Positions 46,270 to 54,428 of a stretch of 64,000 nt of DNA are shown in pieces. Position 1 is the first letter of the stretch, and every line of letters begins with the position of its first letter. A program made the translations under genes and the position numbers. Source of the stretch: Paenibacillus sp. LS1 (GTDB taxonomy: Bacteria > Bacillota > Bacilli > Paenibacillales > Paenibacillaceae); NCBI RefSeq assembly GCF_026013365.1, contig NZ_JAPDOE010000001.1:1612001-1676000 (forward strand). The letters run 5' to 3'. The notes beneath the pieces are model-generated. The model saw only the letters and a program-made list of their open reading frames with translations. It was not told the DNA's origin and made no database searches.

Positions 46270-47454
46270 CTACGAATTCAGCGATATGGACCCGATAAAC
46301 TCCGCAAAAACGTCATTTCCGAACAGGATACCCTGCTCGCTCAGTCGGAAGCCGTCTGCCGTCCGCTCAAGCAATCCTGCGTTAAGCATTTTGCCCAAAG
46401 GCTTCGCAAACACTTCTTCCATGGACTCTCCGAACTGTTCGCTAAAGCGTGAGGCCGAAGCTCCCTCCAACATTCTCAGTCCAACCATCAGATAATCTTC
46501 CATGGCCTCTGGGCGAGCAATCTCAAAATGATCCAGACGAGGCAGTCCTGCTCGCGAAGCTTCAACATAAGGATTTATACCTTTAATATTCATATGCCGT
46601 TCGCGACCCACGTATCCATGTGCACCTGCACCCAGACCATAGTAGTCCTCATTACGCCAGTAGGTAATATTGTGACGACTCTCGAAGCCTGGCTTGGCAA
46701 AGTTACTGATCTCGTATTGTCCATAACCTGCTTCTTTCATACGTCTCATTAATAGAAGATACATCTCCAGCTCGTCATCTTCATGAGGAAGAGGTAACTG
46801 GTTCTTCTGATACAGTGTATGGAAAAGCGTATTCTCTTCTACTTTCAGGCTGTAGATGGAGTAATGCGGCAAATCCAGTTCCAGCGCTTTGTCGATGCTC
46901 TCATTCAACATTTCAACGGTCTGGTTCGGCAACCCGAACATTAGGTCAATGGACAGGTTATTCAAGCCTGCTTTGCGAGCATTCTCCAAACTACGGTATA
47001 CATCATCCGTATTATGAATACGACCAATGCCTGTCAGCAGATCATTCTGAAAAGCCTGTACGCCAAAACTGACGCGGTTGACGCCGCCTTCTTTCATCGC
47101 CGCGAGTTTCTCAGCATCCGTGGTTCCCGGGTTGGCTTCCATCGAAAATTCAATATCGTCCGCCCAATTTGGGAAATACGTTTTGACGGAACGTAGAAAT
47201 ACCGCCATCTCATCCGGTTTCAGAGCTGTTGGCGTACCACCACCTACAAATATGGTCTTGATCTCACCCGGTGGATTTGCCTTAACTGTATGTTCCATCT
47301 CCCGTTCCAGCGCTTCGAGATATTGCATCACGGGCTGATCTTTCAGAACGTAGGAGTTAAAGTCACAATAAAAACATTTATTCGTGCAAAAGGGAATGTG
47401 AAGATACACCGCTTGGGGCGCACCTGTCTTCCGGCTGTGTGCTGCCAATGTCAT
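46270..47454 (-). CDS. hemW: radical SAM heme chaperone HemW
   Basis: HemN-like radical-SAM protein that binds and delivers heme. It was long annotated as coproporphyrinogen oxidase. 394 aa. The cluster motif is C23-x3-C27-x2-C30 in HIPFCTNKCFYCDF, so it lacks the extra cysteine of true HemN. FVGGGTPTAL and MEANPGT follow, then the HemN C-terminal domain. The frame is open to 47490, but the ATG at 47454 has GAGGGGG 7 nt upstream. It follows lepA as in Bacillus, separated by a hairpin-rich 250-nt gap. Confidence 0.95.
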   Translation of the reverse strand: MTLAAHSRKTGAPQAVYLHIPFCTNKCFYCDFNSYVLKDQPVMQYLEALEREMEHTVKANPPGEIKTIFVGGGTPTALKPDEMAVFLRSVKTYFPNWADDIEFSMEANPGTTDAEKLAAMKEGGVNRVSFGVQAFQNDLLTGIGRIHNTDDVYRSLENARKAGLNNLSIDLMFGLPNQTVEMLNESIDKALELDLPHYSIYSLKVEENTLFHTLYQKNQLPLPHEDDELEMYLLLMRRMKEAGYGQYEISNFAKPGFESRHNITYWRNEDYYGLGAGAHGYVGRERHMNIKGINPYVEASRAGLPRLDHFEIARPEAMEDYLMVGLRMLEGASASRFSEQFGESMEEVFAKPLGKMLNAGLLERTADGFRLSEQGILFGNDVFAEFIGSISLNS

Positions 47455-47520
47455 GGCAAGTCCCCCTCTATTTGAAAAAAGGAAAGCCATCCGGCTTCCC
47501 TTTCAGCTTAGTTATTTAAT

Positions 47521-47701
47521 ATTCTGTGTTGTACCAATTCAATTTCGATACACACAATCTGTGATGTACCCGAAACAAACTTTTGTTTATCCTTTCATAC
47601 ACAAATTATTGATGTACCAAAAGGATTCACGTGACGTTTGCAAGCAAACGTCCTAATCTAATTTGAATACACACATTCTGTGTTGTACCTCAAATTAGAT
47701 T
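47521..47701. repeat. cluster of hairpins with a shared bulged core and differing outer stems
   Basis: Plus-strand core: A-TACA-CACA-NNN-TGTG-W-TGTA-CC, itself a stem with one bulged base (W). Copy at 47548-47570, with outer stem TTTCG/CGAAA. Copy at 47597-47618 (variant CAA/TTG), outer stem ATCCTTT/AAAGGAT. Copy at 47667-47689, outer stem AATCTAATTTGA/TCAAATTAGATT. A half copy is at 47521-47535. A separate palindrome GACGTTTG-CAAG-CAAACGTC is at 47633-47652. The elements fill the lepA-hemW gap, and the last begins 2 nt after the lepA stop. No T tract follows any of them. Confidence 0.85.
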
Positions 47702-47703
47702 GT

Positions 47704-49518
47704 TTAGTCATCAATTTTCAGTACCGCCATAAATGCCTCTTGCGGTACCTCAACGTTACCAACCTGTTTCATCCGCTTCTTACCTTCCTTCTGCTTCTCA
47801 AGCAGTTTCCGTTTCCGCGAGATGTCACCACCATAACACTTGGCAAGTACGTTTTTACGCATTGCTTTTACCGTTTCACGAGCAACGACCTTCGTACCCA
47901 CAGATGCCTGAATCGGCACCTCGAACATTTGCCGTGGAATCAGCTCGCGCAACTTCTCACAGATAATGCGTCCGCGGTTATACGCACGGTCACGGTGAAC
48001 GATAAAGGACAAGGCATCGACTTGTTCGCCATTGAGCACGATGTCCATCTTCGCCAGATTGGACTGACGGTAACCAGACAGTTCATAATCCAGGGATGCA
48101 TAACCTTTGGTACTGGATTTCAGCTGGTCGAAGAAGTCATATACAATCTCAGACAACGGGATCTGATAAGTAATGGTAACCCGCGTTGTGTCCAAATATT
48201 CCATATTCACATATTCGCCGCGTTTATTCTGACACAGCTCCATAATGGTACCTACATAATCATTCGGTACGATAATGTTTGCCTTAACGTATGGTTCCTC
48301 GACAAAATCAATCCGTCCTACTTCAGGATAATTGGATGGGTTGTCAATTTTCATCACTTCACCGTTCGTCAAGGTCACGTGATAGATTACACTTGGTGCA
48401 GTCGTGATCAACGGAATATTGAATTCACGCTCAATACGCTCCTGGATAACGTCCATATGAAGCAGTCCAAGGAATCCGCAACGGAATCCAAAACCGAGTG
48501 CACTGGATGTTTCCGGCTCAAAGCTGAGCGAAGCATCGTTCAATTGCAATTTCTCCAACGCTTCACGCAGATCAACATAGTCCGATGTTTCGATCGGATA
48601 AAGACCACAATACACCATTGGATTAATTTTGCGATAACCCGGCAAAGGTTCCGGTGTTGGATTTTTGGCATCCGTTACCGTATCCCCGACTTGTGTATCA
48701 CCTACATGCCGAATACCAGCAACGATAAATCCAACATCACCCACGTTCAGCTCGTCCACGATGGACATGCGAGGTTTGAACGCTCCAACTTCAATGACTT
48801 CAAATGATTTGCCTGTTGCCATCATTTTGATTTTGGAACCGGATTTGATTTTACCATCAATAACACGCACATATACAATTACACCTTTGTACGGGTCATA
48901 ATGCGAGTCGAAAATCAGCGCTTTCAGCGGTTGATCCGGGTCGCCAGTCGGTGCAGGAACACTTTGCACCACTTGCTCCAGAATCTCTTTGATTCCGATA
49001 CCTGCTTTGGCCGAAGCTAGAACAGCGTTGCTCGTATCCAAACCAATAACATCTTCTACTTCCTGCTTCACCCGATCAGGATCAGCGCTTGGAAGGTCAA
49101 TTTTGTTGATAACCGGTAAAATTTCAAGATTATTGTCCAATGCCAGATACACGTTGGCGAGTGTCTGGGCTTCAATTCCCTGAGCCGCATCCACAACGAG
49201 TAGAGCGCCTTCACAGGCTGCAAGGCTCCGTGATACTTCATACGTGAAGTCTACGTGCCCCGGTGTATCGATCAGATTCAATAGATACTCTTCACCGTCA
49301 TCCGCTTTGTAAGTCAGGGCTACTGCTTGTAGCTTGATCGTAATTCCACGTTCACGTTCGAGATCCATCTGATCCAGTACTTGTTCTTGCATTTCTCGTG
49401 TTGTCAGCGCACCTGTGTACTCCAAGATCCGGTCCGCAAGTGTTGATTTGCCGTGATCTATATGTGCAATAATAGAAAAGTTACGAATTTTACGTTGTCT
49501 TGCCCGAATATCAGTCAT
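47704..49518 (-). CDS. lepA: elongation factor 4 (LepA)
   Basis: Ribosome-associated translational GTPase implicated in 30S biogenesis and back-translocation. 604 aa. G1 AHIDHGKST (18-26), G2 region [25 protein letters not shown], then domains II, III and V and the LepA-specific C-terminal domain with [25 protein letters not shown]. It precedes hemW and follows yqxA. A promoter is visible about 40-65 nt upstream. Confidence 0.98.
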   Translation of the reverse strand: MTDIRARQRKIRNFSIIAHIDHGKSTLADRILEYTGALTTREMQEQVLDQMDLERERGITIKLQAVALTYKADDGEEYLLNLIDTPGHVDFTYEVSRSLAACEGALLVVDAAQGIEAQTLANVYLALDNNLEILPVINKIDLPSADPDRVKQEVEDVIGLDTSNAVLASAKAGIGIKEILEQVVQSVPAPTGDPDQPLKALIFDSHYDPYKGVIVYVRVIDGKIKSGSKIKMMATGKSFEVIEVGAFKPRMSIVDELNVGDVGFIVAGIRHVGDTQVGDTVTDAKNPTPEPLPGYRKINPMVYCGLYPIETSDYVDLREALEKLQLNDASLSFEPETSSALGFGFRCGFLGLLHMDVIQERIEREFNIPLITTAPSVIYHVTLTNGEVMKIDNPSNYPEVGRIDFVEEPYVKANIIVPNDYVGTIMELCQNKRGEYVNMEYLDTTRVTITYQIPLSEIVYDFFDQLKSSTKGYASLDYELSGYRQSNLAKMDIVLNGEQVDALSFIVHRDRAYNRGRIICEKLRELIPRQMFEVPIQASVGTKVVARETVKAMRKNVLAKCYGGDISRKRKLLEKQKEGKKRMKQVGNVEVPQEAFMAVLKIDD

Positions 49519-49555
49519 TCCTTACCCCCAGAAACAGCCTAGTGTCAATCACTTC

Positions 49556-49584
49556 ATTATAACAGTTGATGCAGAGTGCATCAA
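49556..49584 (-). promoter_or_regulatory. candidate sigma-A promoter of lepA with overlapping palindrome
   Basis: Minus strand: TTGATG at 49584-49579, 17 nt, TATAAT at 49561-49556. A perfect inverted repeat TTGATGC-N5-GCATCAA covers the -35 box and part of the spacer (49566-49584) and could be an operator. Confidence 0.6.
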
Positions 49585-49664
49585 TCCCGTGATGTCTTAA
49601 CTTTATAATAAAGTGTGATCATGAAACTCCCAGAGGTTATATTGTACCAATAAATCATCGTATT

Positions 49665-50021
49665 TTATTCAGCAACTCCGCTAAAAAGAGAGACCACCCA
49701 CTTGATTCCACTATGAGAGAGATTTTGCAATAGTCCCGCTGTTTTGTCTGCCAACACATCAACCGGAGCCTTACTCTGATCTGCCCCAAGCACTTGGCTT
49801 GGTGACTGAACAGGTACAAATGTTTCTTTGACTTCCTTTTGGACAGGAGCAGTCGGAACAGATTCGGTAACCGATGAAGTTGGCTCTGTTGTCACAGCGG
49901 TTGACGTGCCACCTGATGGATTACCCATATGAAAGTTGCTGCCAGCCAGTTGCATTCCAAACAGCACACCCAGCAACATTAATACAGCGATGGATAACAG
50001 TCTTTTACCGAATCTGGACAT
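49665..50021 (-). CDS. yqxA: YqxA family protein (DUF3679-like)
   Basis: A 118-aa protein. One N-terminal membrane helix with MSRFGKRLLSIAVLMLLGVLFGMQ, the conserved YqxA opening, is followed by a Thr/Ser/Pro/Glu-rich linker. A C-terminal amphipathic end (LADKTAGLLQNLSHSGIKWV) completes it. Function is unknown. In Bacillus the gene lies between spoIIP and lepA, as here, which supports the family call despite low complexity. It follows spoIIP by about 55 nt. Confidence 0.8.
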   Translation of the reverse strand: MSRFGKRLLSIAVLMLLGVLFGMQLAGSNFHMGNPSGGTSTAVTTEPTSSVTESVPTAPVQKEVKETFVPVQSPSQVLGADQSKAPVDVLADKTAGLLQNLSHSGIKWVVSLFSGVAE

Positions 50022-50075
50022 ATTCTTTGCCTCCTATCACTCTCTACTATTTTCATCTTCATACATATATAGTCC

Positions 50076-51371
50076 TTATCCGCCCTGTGACGAGGTTTCT
50101 GCACTGGCTTTGTCTACCTTCTGATCTTCCCAATACACTTGGGCAATCATGTCAGCGAGAATTTTGGATGTCCGTTGTAGCTCAGCTCCTGTATTATCAA
50201 TCCCACCAATCTCAATCAAAATGCTGTTGGGTGAAAGGGTTTGGTTATACTCTCCGTTGTTGGCACCACCGCCGTCCTTGCCCCATACACCACGGGATAC
50301 CCCAGGATACTTGGCTTCCAGTTTCTTATGAATTTTCGCTGCAAAGGCTTCATTCTGCCGCCAATTTGGATTTTCATGTCCAATAATGAAATACACTTTG
50401 GCGTAACCCAAGTCATTAATAGTAGTTGTTGTTTTGCCATGACGCTGTGAATCCCGATGAATGTCTATGAGATACGTCAGATCGTCATTTTGAGCGAGTG
50501 CCGCTTTTACCGTTTGACGTGAGTATTTATAGGAATAGTTCCAGTTATAGTCCTTTACTTTGGTAGGGTAATCATCCTTGGCGTGCTCTACGCCGATTCC
50601 CAGCTTCTCCAGACTGTCTGAGAGGTAGGTTCCCACTTGAAATACATTGCCTGTTGATTTGCCTGATGATGGATTGTCACTCTTCGTACCTAGTAGTGGA
50701 TTGTAGCCTTCCCTTGGATGAGAATGATAGATAAGAACTGATTTTTTACCTGTTGTCGGTGAGCCGCTATTGTCTTTCTCGCCATCCTTCGCTGGGGGGT
50801 CTCCTTTAACTTCTCCATCTCCAGGCTCGCTCGAATCAGGTGGATCCGTGTTGTCCTGACCTGGTGGAACATGCAGCTCACTACCGGGTTTTCCTCCACC
50901 CGCTGACGCCGTATCCGTAAGACCAGGACCGGGCTGATAATCTTCGGGAGCTTCGGCTTTTTCATTACCAGAGCCAGGTCGGAGCAGTACGGGTTGGTTG
51001 GAACCCATGCCCGGCATTTCTCTCGCAATCAGGCTCTTGGGGTCTTGGGGATTTACATTCGTCAGCAATTGGAAAACAAAAGAGGTGAGATTCTCACCGG
51101 ATATGGCAGAGGTCTGTTCTTTCTGGGTGAGATGAGGCATCTCCATACCAAGCATATCGACGAAAAAGCGGCTTGATACGGCACTCGCAAATCCCTTCAT
51201 GGAAGAAACGGGGGAATTATTCAAACGTTTCTCTGCCATGCCCCCCAGACCTAGTACGACAAAAAACAAGGCAGATATGATCATAAGCAACAACAACGTA
51301 CGACCCATGGCCAGCACGTGCAGACATCTTTTTTTCCACTTTCCAATATTCCAGGCCAATATCTTGTTCAT
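50076..51371 (-). CDS. spoIIP: stage II sporulation protein P
   Basis: Peptidoglycan amidase/endopeptidase of the SpoIIDMP engulfment machine, acting in the mother-cell envelope. 431 aa. The N-terminal membrane helix (about 20-42) is followed by a Pro/Gly/Asp-rich linker of about 130 residues. The catalytic domain carries the zinc ligands SVLIYHSHPREGYNPL (His, Glu), YLIDIHRDSQR and ILIEIGGIDNT. The frame is open to 51398, but AAGGAG lies 8 nt before the ATG at 51371. It follows gpr as in all Bacillales, but a terminator lies between them, so it must have its own (sigma-E) promoter. Confidence 0.95.
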   Translation of the reverse strand: MNKILAWNIGKWKKRCLHVLAMGRTLLLLMIISALFFVVLGLGGMAEKRLNNSPVSSMKGFASAVSSRFFVDMLGMEMPHLTQKEQTSAISGENLTSFVFQLLTNVNPQDPKSLIAREMPGMGSNQPVLLRPGSGNEKAEAPEDYQPGPGLTDTASAGGGKPGSELHVPPGQDNTDPPDSSEPGDGEVKGDPPAKDGEKDNSGSPTTGKKSVLIYHSHPREGYNPLLGTKSDNPSSGKSTGNVFQVGTYLSDSLEKLGIGVEHAKDDYPTKVKDYNWNYSYKYSRQTVKAALAQNDDLTYLIDIHRDSQRHGKTTTTINDLGYAKVYFIIGHENPNWRQNEAFAAKIHKKLEAKYPGVSRGVWGKDGGGANNGEYNQTLSPNSILIEIGGIDNTGAELQRTSKILADMIAQVYWEDQKVDKASAETSSQGG

Positions 51372-51465
51372 TCTGCTGTCTCCTTCCCTGCTGGACAACT
51401 CTTATACTTCAACTCTATGAGCCTCCAAGAATTGATAGAACAGGAAGATGAAAGATTCCAGGAAC

Positions 51466-51500
51466 AAAAAAAGAAAGTCCGATAGATTCGGACCTTCTTC
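51466..51500 (-). terminator. intrinsic terminator of gpr
   Basis: Minus strand: AAGGTCCGA-ATCTA-TCGGACTTT then CTTTTTTT, 15 nt past the gpr stop. Confidence 0.92.
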
Positions 51501-51515
51501 TCAGCAGTTTAAGTT

Positions 51516-52517
51516 TTAATGTGTATAGGCGGCTACGTTATCTGGATTCACTGCATCATGGAGTGCGGCGTTAAGTCCTGTAGCGATAACATTGGCGATT
51601 CCCTCAATAAACTCATCAATTTCTTTGGGAGTAACAATGAGGTCATGACCCAGTGGCTCCAGTACCTCTTTCACCAGACTTAGTCGATCTTGCTCACCGA
51701 TGTCGTCCAGCATGCCCATGATCTGTTTCGTCTGATCCGTTTCCTGGCGGAAGTGTGAGCGCATCATCTCAATGACATTGTTCACAATAGTGGATGCATA
51801 ACATACGGTTGGTACGCCGATGGCGATGCAGGGAACGCCCAATATTTCACGGGTCAAACCACGCCGTTTGTTTCCAATACCGGACCCTGGATGAATACCA
51901 ATGTCCGCTACCTGAATCGTTGTATTTACACGTTCCAAGGAACGGGAGGCCAGCGCATCAATCGCAATAATGGCATCCGGCTTGGTCCGGTCTACAATCC
52001 CCTGTACGATGTCACTGGATTCAATGCCCGTTGTTCCTAGCACGCCGGGGGCAATTGCGCTGACTTCCCGATACCCTGGCGCAACCTGGTCTGGCACTAG
52101 TTCGAAATACTGACGGGTCACCATCAGATTTTCCACAACAAGTGGACCGAGTGAATCCGGGGTGACATTTAAGTTGCCCAGACCAACAATCAAGACCTTG
52201 GATGTTTTGTTAATTCCGGCCTTAACCATAAAATCTTCCATCTCACGTGTGAACTCGGCGGCAACACGCTCCTGTAACTCCGTATCACCATTCCGTAGTG
52301 ACGGCACCTCCAAAGTGACATAGTGGCCTTTCACTCGACCAATGGCTTTGGCTGCTTCATCATTAAGTACATCAATACGTGTGATCGTAATACCCTCTTT
52401 TTTCTCAACATCTTCCCGTAGTCCGGGAATGGTCTGTTTCTGTCCACCTTGCGCCATTTCCTTGGAGTCAATTGCCAAATCGGTACGAACTGTATAGTTT
52501 TGCAAATCCAGTGTCAT
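51516..52517 (-). CDS. gpr: germination protease GPR
   Basis: Spore protease that degrades small acid-soluble proteins during germination. It is made as a zymogen that removes its own N-terminal propeptide. 333 aa from the ATG at 52517 (TLDLQNYTVRTDLAIDSKEM, the propeptide region). GLGNLNVTPDSLGPLVVENL and IAIDALASRSLERVNTTIQ are typical. The frame is open to 52613, but the conserved N-terminus begins at 52517, with AAGGGAGG about 10 nt upstream. It is divergent from rpsT. Confidence 0.95.
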   Translation of the reverse strand: MTLDLQNYTVRTDLAIDSKEMAQGGQKQTIPGLREDVEKKEGITITRIDVLNDEAAKAIGRVKGHYVTLEVPSLRNGDTELQERVAAEFTREMEDFMVKAGINKTSKVLIVGLGNLNVTPDSLGPLVVENLMVTRQYFELVPDQVAPGYREVSAIAPGVLGTTGIESSDIVQGIVDRTKPDAIIAIDALASRSLERVNTTIQVADIGIHPGSGIGNKRRGLTREILGVPCIAIGVPTVCYASTIVNNVIEMMRSHFRQETDQTKQIMGMLDDIGEQDRLSLVKEVLEPLGHDLIVTPKEIDEFIEGIANVIATGLNAALHDAVNPDNVAAYTH

Positions 52518-52549
52518 TCTGTCCCTGCCTCCCTTACCGCATTTGAGCA

Positions 52550-52580
52550 TATTGTGTGGGAAAAAGAGTTTCTTTATGCA
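52550..52580 (-). promoter_or_regulatory. candidate sigma-G promoter of gpr
   Basis: Minus strand: TGCATA at 52580-52575, 18 nt, CACAATA at 52556-52550. It is one to two bases from the sigma-G boxes (TGAATA, CATACTA) and lies 33 nt before the gpr start. gpr is known to be sigma-G controlled. Confidence 0.5.
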
Positions 52581-52607
52581 GCATGTCGAACATCGTAGGA
52601 ATATCTG

Positions 52608-52636
52608 TTGCATTTTACATGCTAGCGTGATAGAAT
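52608..52636 (+). promoter_or_regulatory. sigma-A promoter of rpsT
   Basis: TTGCAT at 52608-52613, 17 nt, TAGAAT at 52631-52636, leading to an untranslated leader of about 50 nt before rpsT. Confidence 0.7.
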
Positions 52637-52692
52637 ATTTTAAGTTGTGAAACGTTTGTATTCATGCAAATGCCTTACAGGAGGTGAATGTA

Positions 52693-52965
52693 ATGCCAAA
52701 CATCAAATCCGCTGTTAAACGCGTAAAAACGAGCGACAAGCGCCGCGCACTCAACGCTTCCCAGAAGTCTGCACTCCGTACAGCTGTTAAAGCTGCTGAT
52801 GCTGCTCTGGTAAGTAACGAAGTTGATACTGCAAAATCTGCGATTCAAGCTGCTTCCAAAAAGCTGGACAAGGCTGTAACTAAAGGTCTGGTTCATAAAA
52901 ATGCTGCAGCACGCAAAAAGTCTCGCTTGGCGAAAAAACTGAACGCTCTTTCCGCACAAGCGTAA
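52693..52965 (+). CDS. rpsT: 30S ribosomal protein S20
   Basis: Primary 16S rRNA binding protein of the 30S body. 90 aa, strongly basic and alpha-helical. It starts [20 protein letters not shown] and ends [17 protein letters not shown], the S20 pattern. The ATG at 52693 with AGGAGGTG 6 nt upstream is chosen over the GTG at 52684. It is a monocistronic plus-strand gene between minus-strand gpr and holA, with its own promoter and terminator. Confidence 0.97.
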   Translation: MPNIKSAVKRVKTSDKRRALNASQKSALRTAVKAADAALVSNEVDTAKSAIQAASKKLDKAVTKGLVHKNAAARKKSRLAKKLNALSAQA

Positions 52966-52991
52966 GAAGCGTTACTTATACGATCCAATGG

Positions 52992-53028
52992 AAAAATCCT
53001 GAACAGCATAGGCTTTCAGGATTTTTTA
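52992..53028 (+). terminator. intrinsic terminator of rpsT
   Basis: AAAATCCTGA...TCAGGATTTTTT, ten pairs and a T run, 27 nt after the rpsT stop. Confidence 0.95.
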
Positions 53029-53051
53029 GTATCTGATTCGTTAAGTATAAG

Positions 53052-53120
53052 ACACAAACAAAAGCGACCTTTATTCCAATGATCTAACCATCATGGAGCA
53101 AAGGTCGCTTTGTTTTTTTA
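53052..53120. terminator. bidirectional terminator between rpsT and holA
   Basis: AAAAGCGACCTTT...AAAGGTCGCTTTGTTTTTTT with an inner CCAATGATC...ATCATGG stem. Runs of T follow on plus, and of A/T on minus, so it can end holA transcripts and act as a backup for rpsT. Confidence 0.9.
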
Positions 53121-53154
53121 TCATACTATTATTCTATCAGGTTTACGTGTTCAT

Positions 53155-54171
53155 TCACGCACCAAGTCTTAATAAGAACAGCTCCAGACCAAGCACTTTA
53201 TCCACCGCTCCTGTTTTCATCTGGTAATCCAGTTCACTGAGGTGACTCAGGATCATTCTCAGACGTTCCGCCTGAAATTTACGGGCTTGTTCACCCGCAA
53301 TCTTAACGGCATATGGATGCAGACCAAGCTGACTGGCGATCTGCTGCTGGGAGTAACTTTGCTGGCCCAACTCTTTCACCTGGATCATGATCCGAAACTG
53401 ACGTGCAATTAAAGCCGCAATTTTAATCGGTTCTTCGCGCTGCTTCAGCAACTCATAAAAAAGAGCCAACGCTTTTTCCAGTCGCAAATTGGCGATTTCT
53501 TCCACCAGTGAAAATACATTCTGCTCTGTACTGCGGGCAACCAGCGACTCGATATCAGCACGCTTGATTGTTCCCCCATTACCCGCAAACAAACATAACT
53601 TGTCTACTTCAGCAGACAGCGTCTGAAGACCTGTTCCCGCGTAGCTGATCAACGTGTCTGCCGCTCCCGTCTCAAAGGAGACATCACGCTGCTTCGCCAG
53701 TTTCACAATCCAATTCAACAGCTCATCTCCACTCAATGGAGCAAAAGCAAGAACGACCGCCTGTTTCTTGACAGCCTTCACCAGTTTCTTACGCTCATCC
53801 AGCTTATCCCCTTGGGCCAGGAAAACAATTGTACTATAATCTGCCGGATTTTCCATATATGTAAGCAGACGATCAACCTGATGTTCAATCTTGGATTCTT
53901 TACCTGCAGTGAACAAGCTAGCATCCCTTACAATAATCAATTTGCGGGGTACCAGAAACGGTACAGTCTCCGCTTCTTCAATAACGACCTCCACAGCCGT
54001 TTCAGACAAATCATATGGAATAATCGCAAAATCACGATGTTCTTCTTCAATAACCTGTTCTTTTAACATATCCGTAAATTGCTGTATCTGATACTTTTCC
54101 GTTCCATACAGCACATAGATCGGAGCCGGTTCTCCATTACGTATTGCCTTTGTTGCACTTTTCACATCCAT
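53155..54171 (-). CDS. holA: DNA polymerase III delta subunit
   Basis: Clamp-loader subunit that opens the beta clamp. 338 aa. The N-terminal part matches the family (PAPIYVLYGTEKYQIQQF, with a degenerate P-loop fold). FLAQGDKLDERKKLVKAVK and FAPLSGDELLNWIVKLAKQR follow. The C-terminal helical collar contains REEPIKIAALIARQFRIMIQVKEL. GGAGG lies 8 nt before the ATG. In Bacillus holA follows comEC directly. Here an accessory block of about 7 kb separates them. Confidence 0.95.
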   Translation of the reverse strand: MDVKSATKAIRNGEPAPIYVLYGTEKYQIQQFTDMLKEQVIEEEHRDFAIIPYDLSETAVEVVIEEAETVPFLVPRKLIIVRDASLFTAGKESKIEHQVDRLLTYMENPADYSTIVFLAQGDKLDERKKLVKAVKKQAVVLAFAPLSGDELLNWIVKLAKQRDVSFETGAADTLISYAGTGLQTLSAEVDKLCLFAGNGGTIKRADIESLVARSTEQNVFSLVEEIANLRLEKALALFYELLKQREEPIKIAALIARQFRIMIQVKELGQQSYSQQQIASQLGLHPYAVKIAGEQARKFQAERLRMILSHLSELDYQMKTGAVDKVLGLELFLLRLGA

Positions 54172-54224
54172 TCACGGCGCCTCCTTATCCCTCTTATCCT
54201 ACCAGAAAAAGCGCAAGACAACAA

Positions 54225-54259
54225 AGGGACCTTACATCCAGTTTACGGATGAAGGTCCC
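54225..54259 (-). terminator. terminator of the sigma/anti-sigma operon
   Basis: Minus strand: GGGACCTTCATCC...GGATG-T-AAGGTCCC, 13 pairs with one bulge, followed by TTTGTTGTCTT. It lies 170 nt past the anti-sigma stop. The bases between show only a weak CAGTT-GTTT-GAACTG hairpin. Confidence 0.75.
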
Positions 54260-54428
54260 CTGTCCTACATCTATATAAACGCAGACACCAGCAGTTCTAG
54301 AAAAAGCCGGTGCGCGGTCATACGACGTCAGTTGTTTGAACTGAGATAGGACGTTTTGTTACTTCCAATATATGCTTGTCATACTGAAAATGTTCTTTCG
54401 TTTAGTGGCGTTGAATCCCCAATTCCAC

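Noticed and set aside
47655-47701. The large hairpin after lepA as a normal terminator
   Set aside because: No T tract follows on either strand, and the same core recurs in neighbouring hairpins, so it is better explained as part of the hairpin family.
47521-47701. CRISPR array
   Set aside because: Units are few, unevenly spaced and palindromic with pairing flanks. There are no unique spacers of constant length and no cas genes.
47680-48807. 375-codon plus-strand frame opposite lepA
   Set aside because: Antisense of a perfectly conserved gene, no start signal, composition not protein-like.
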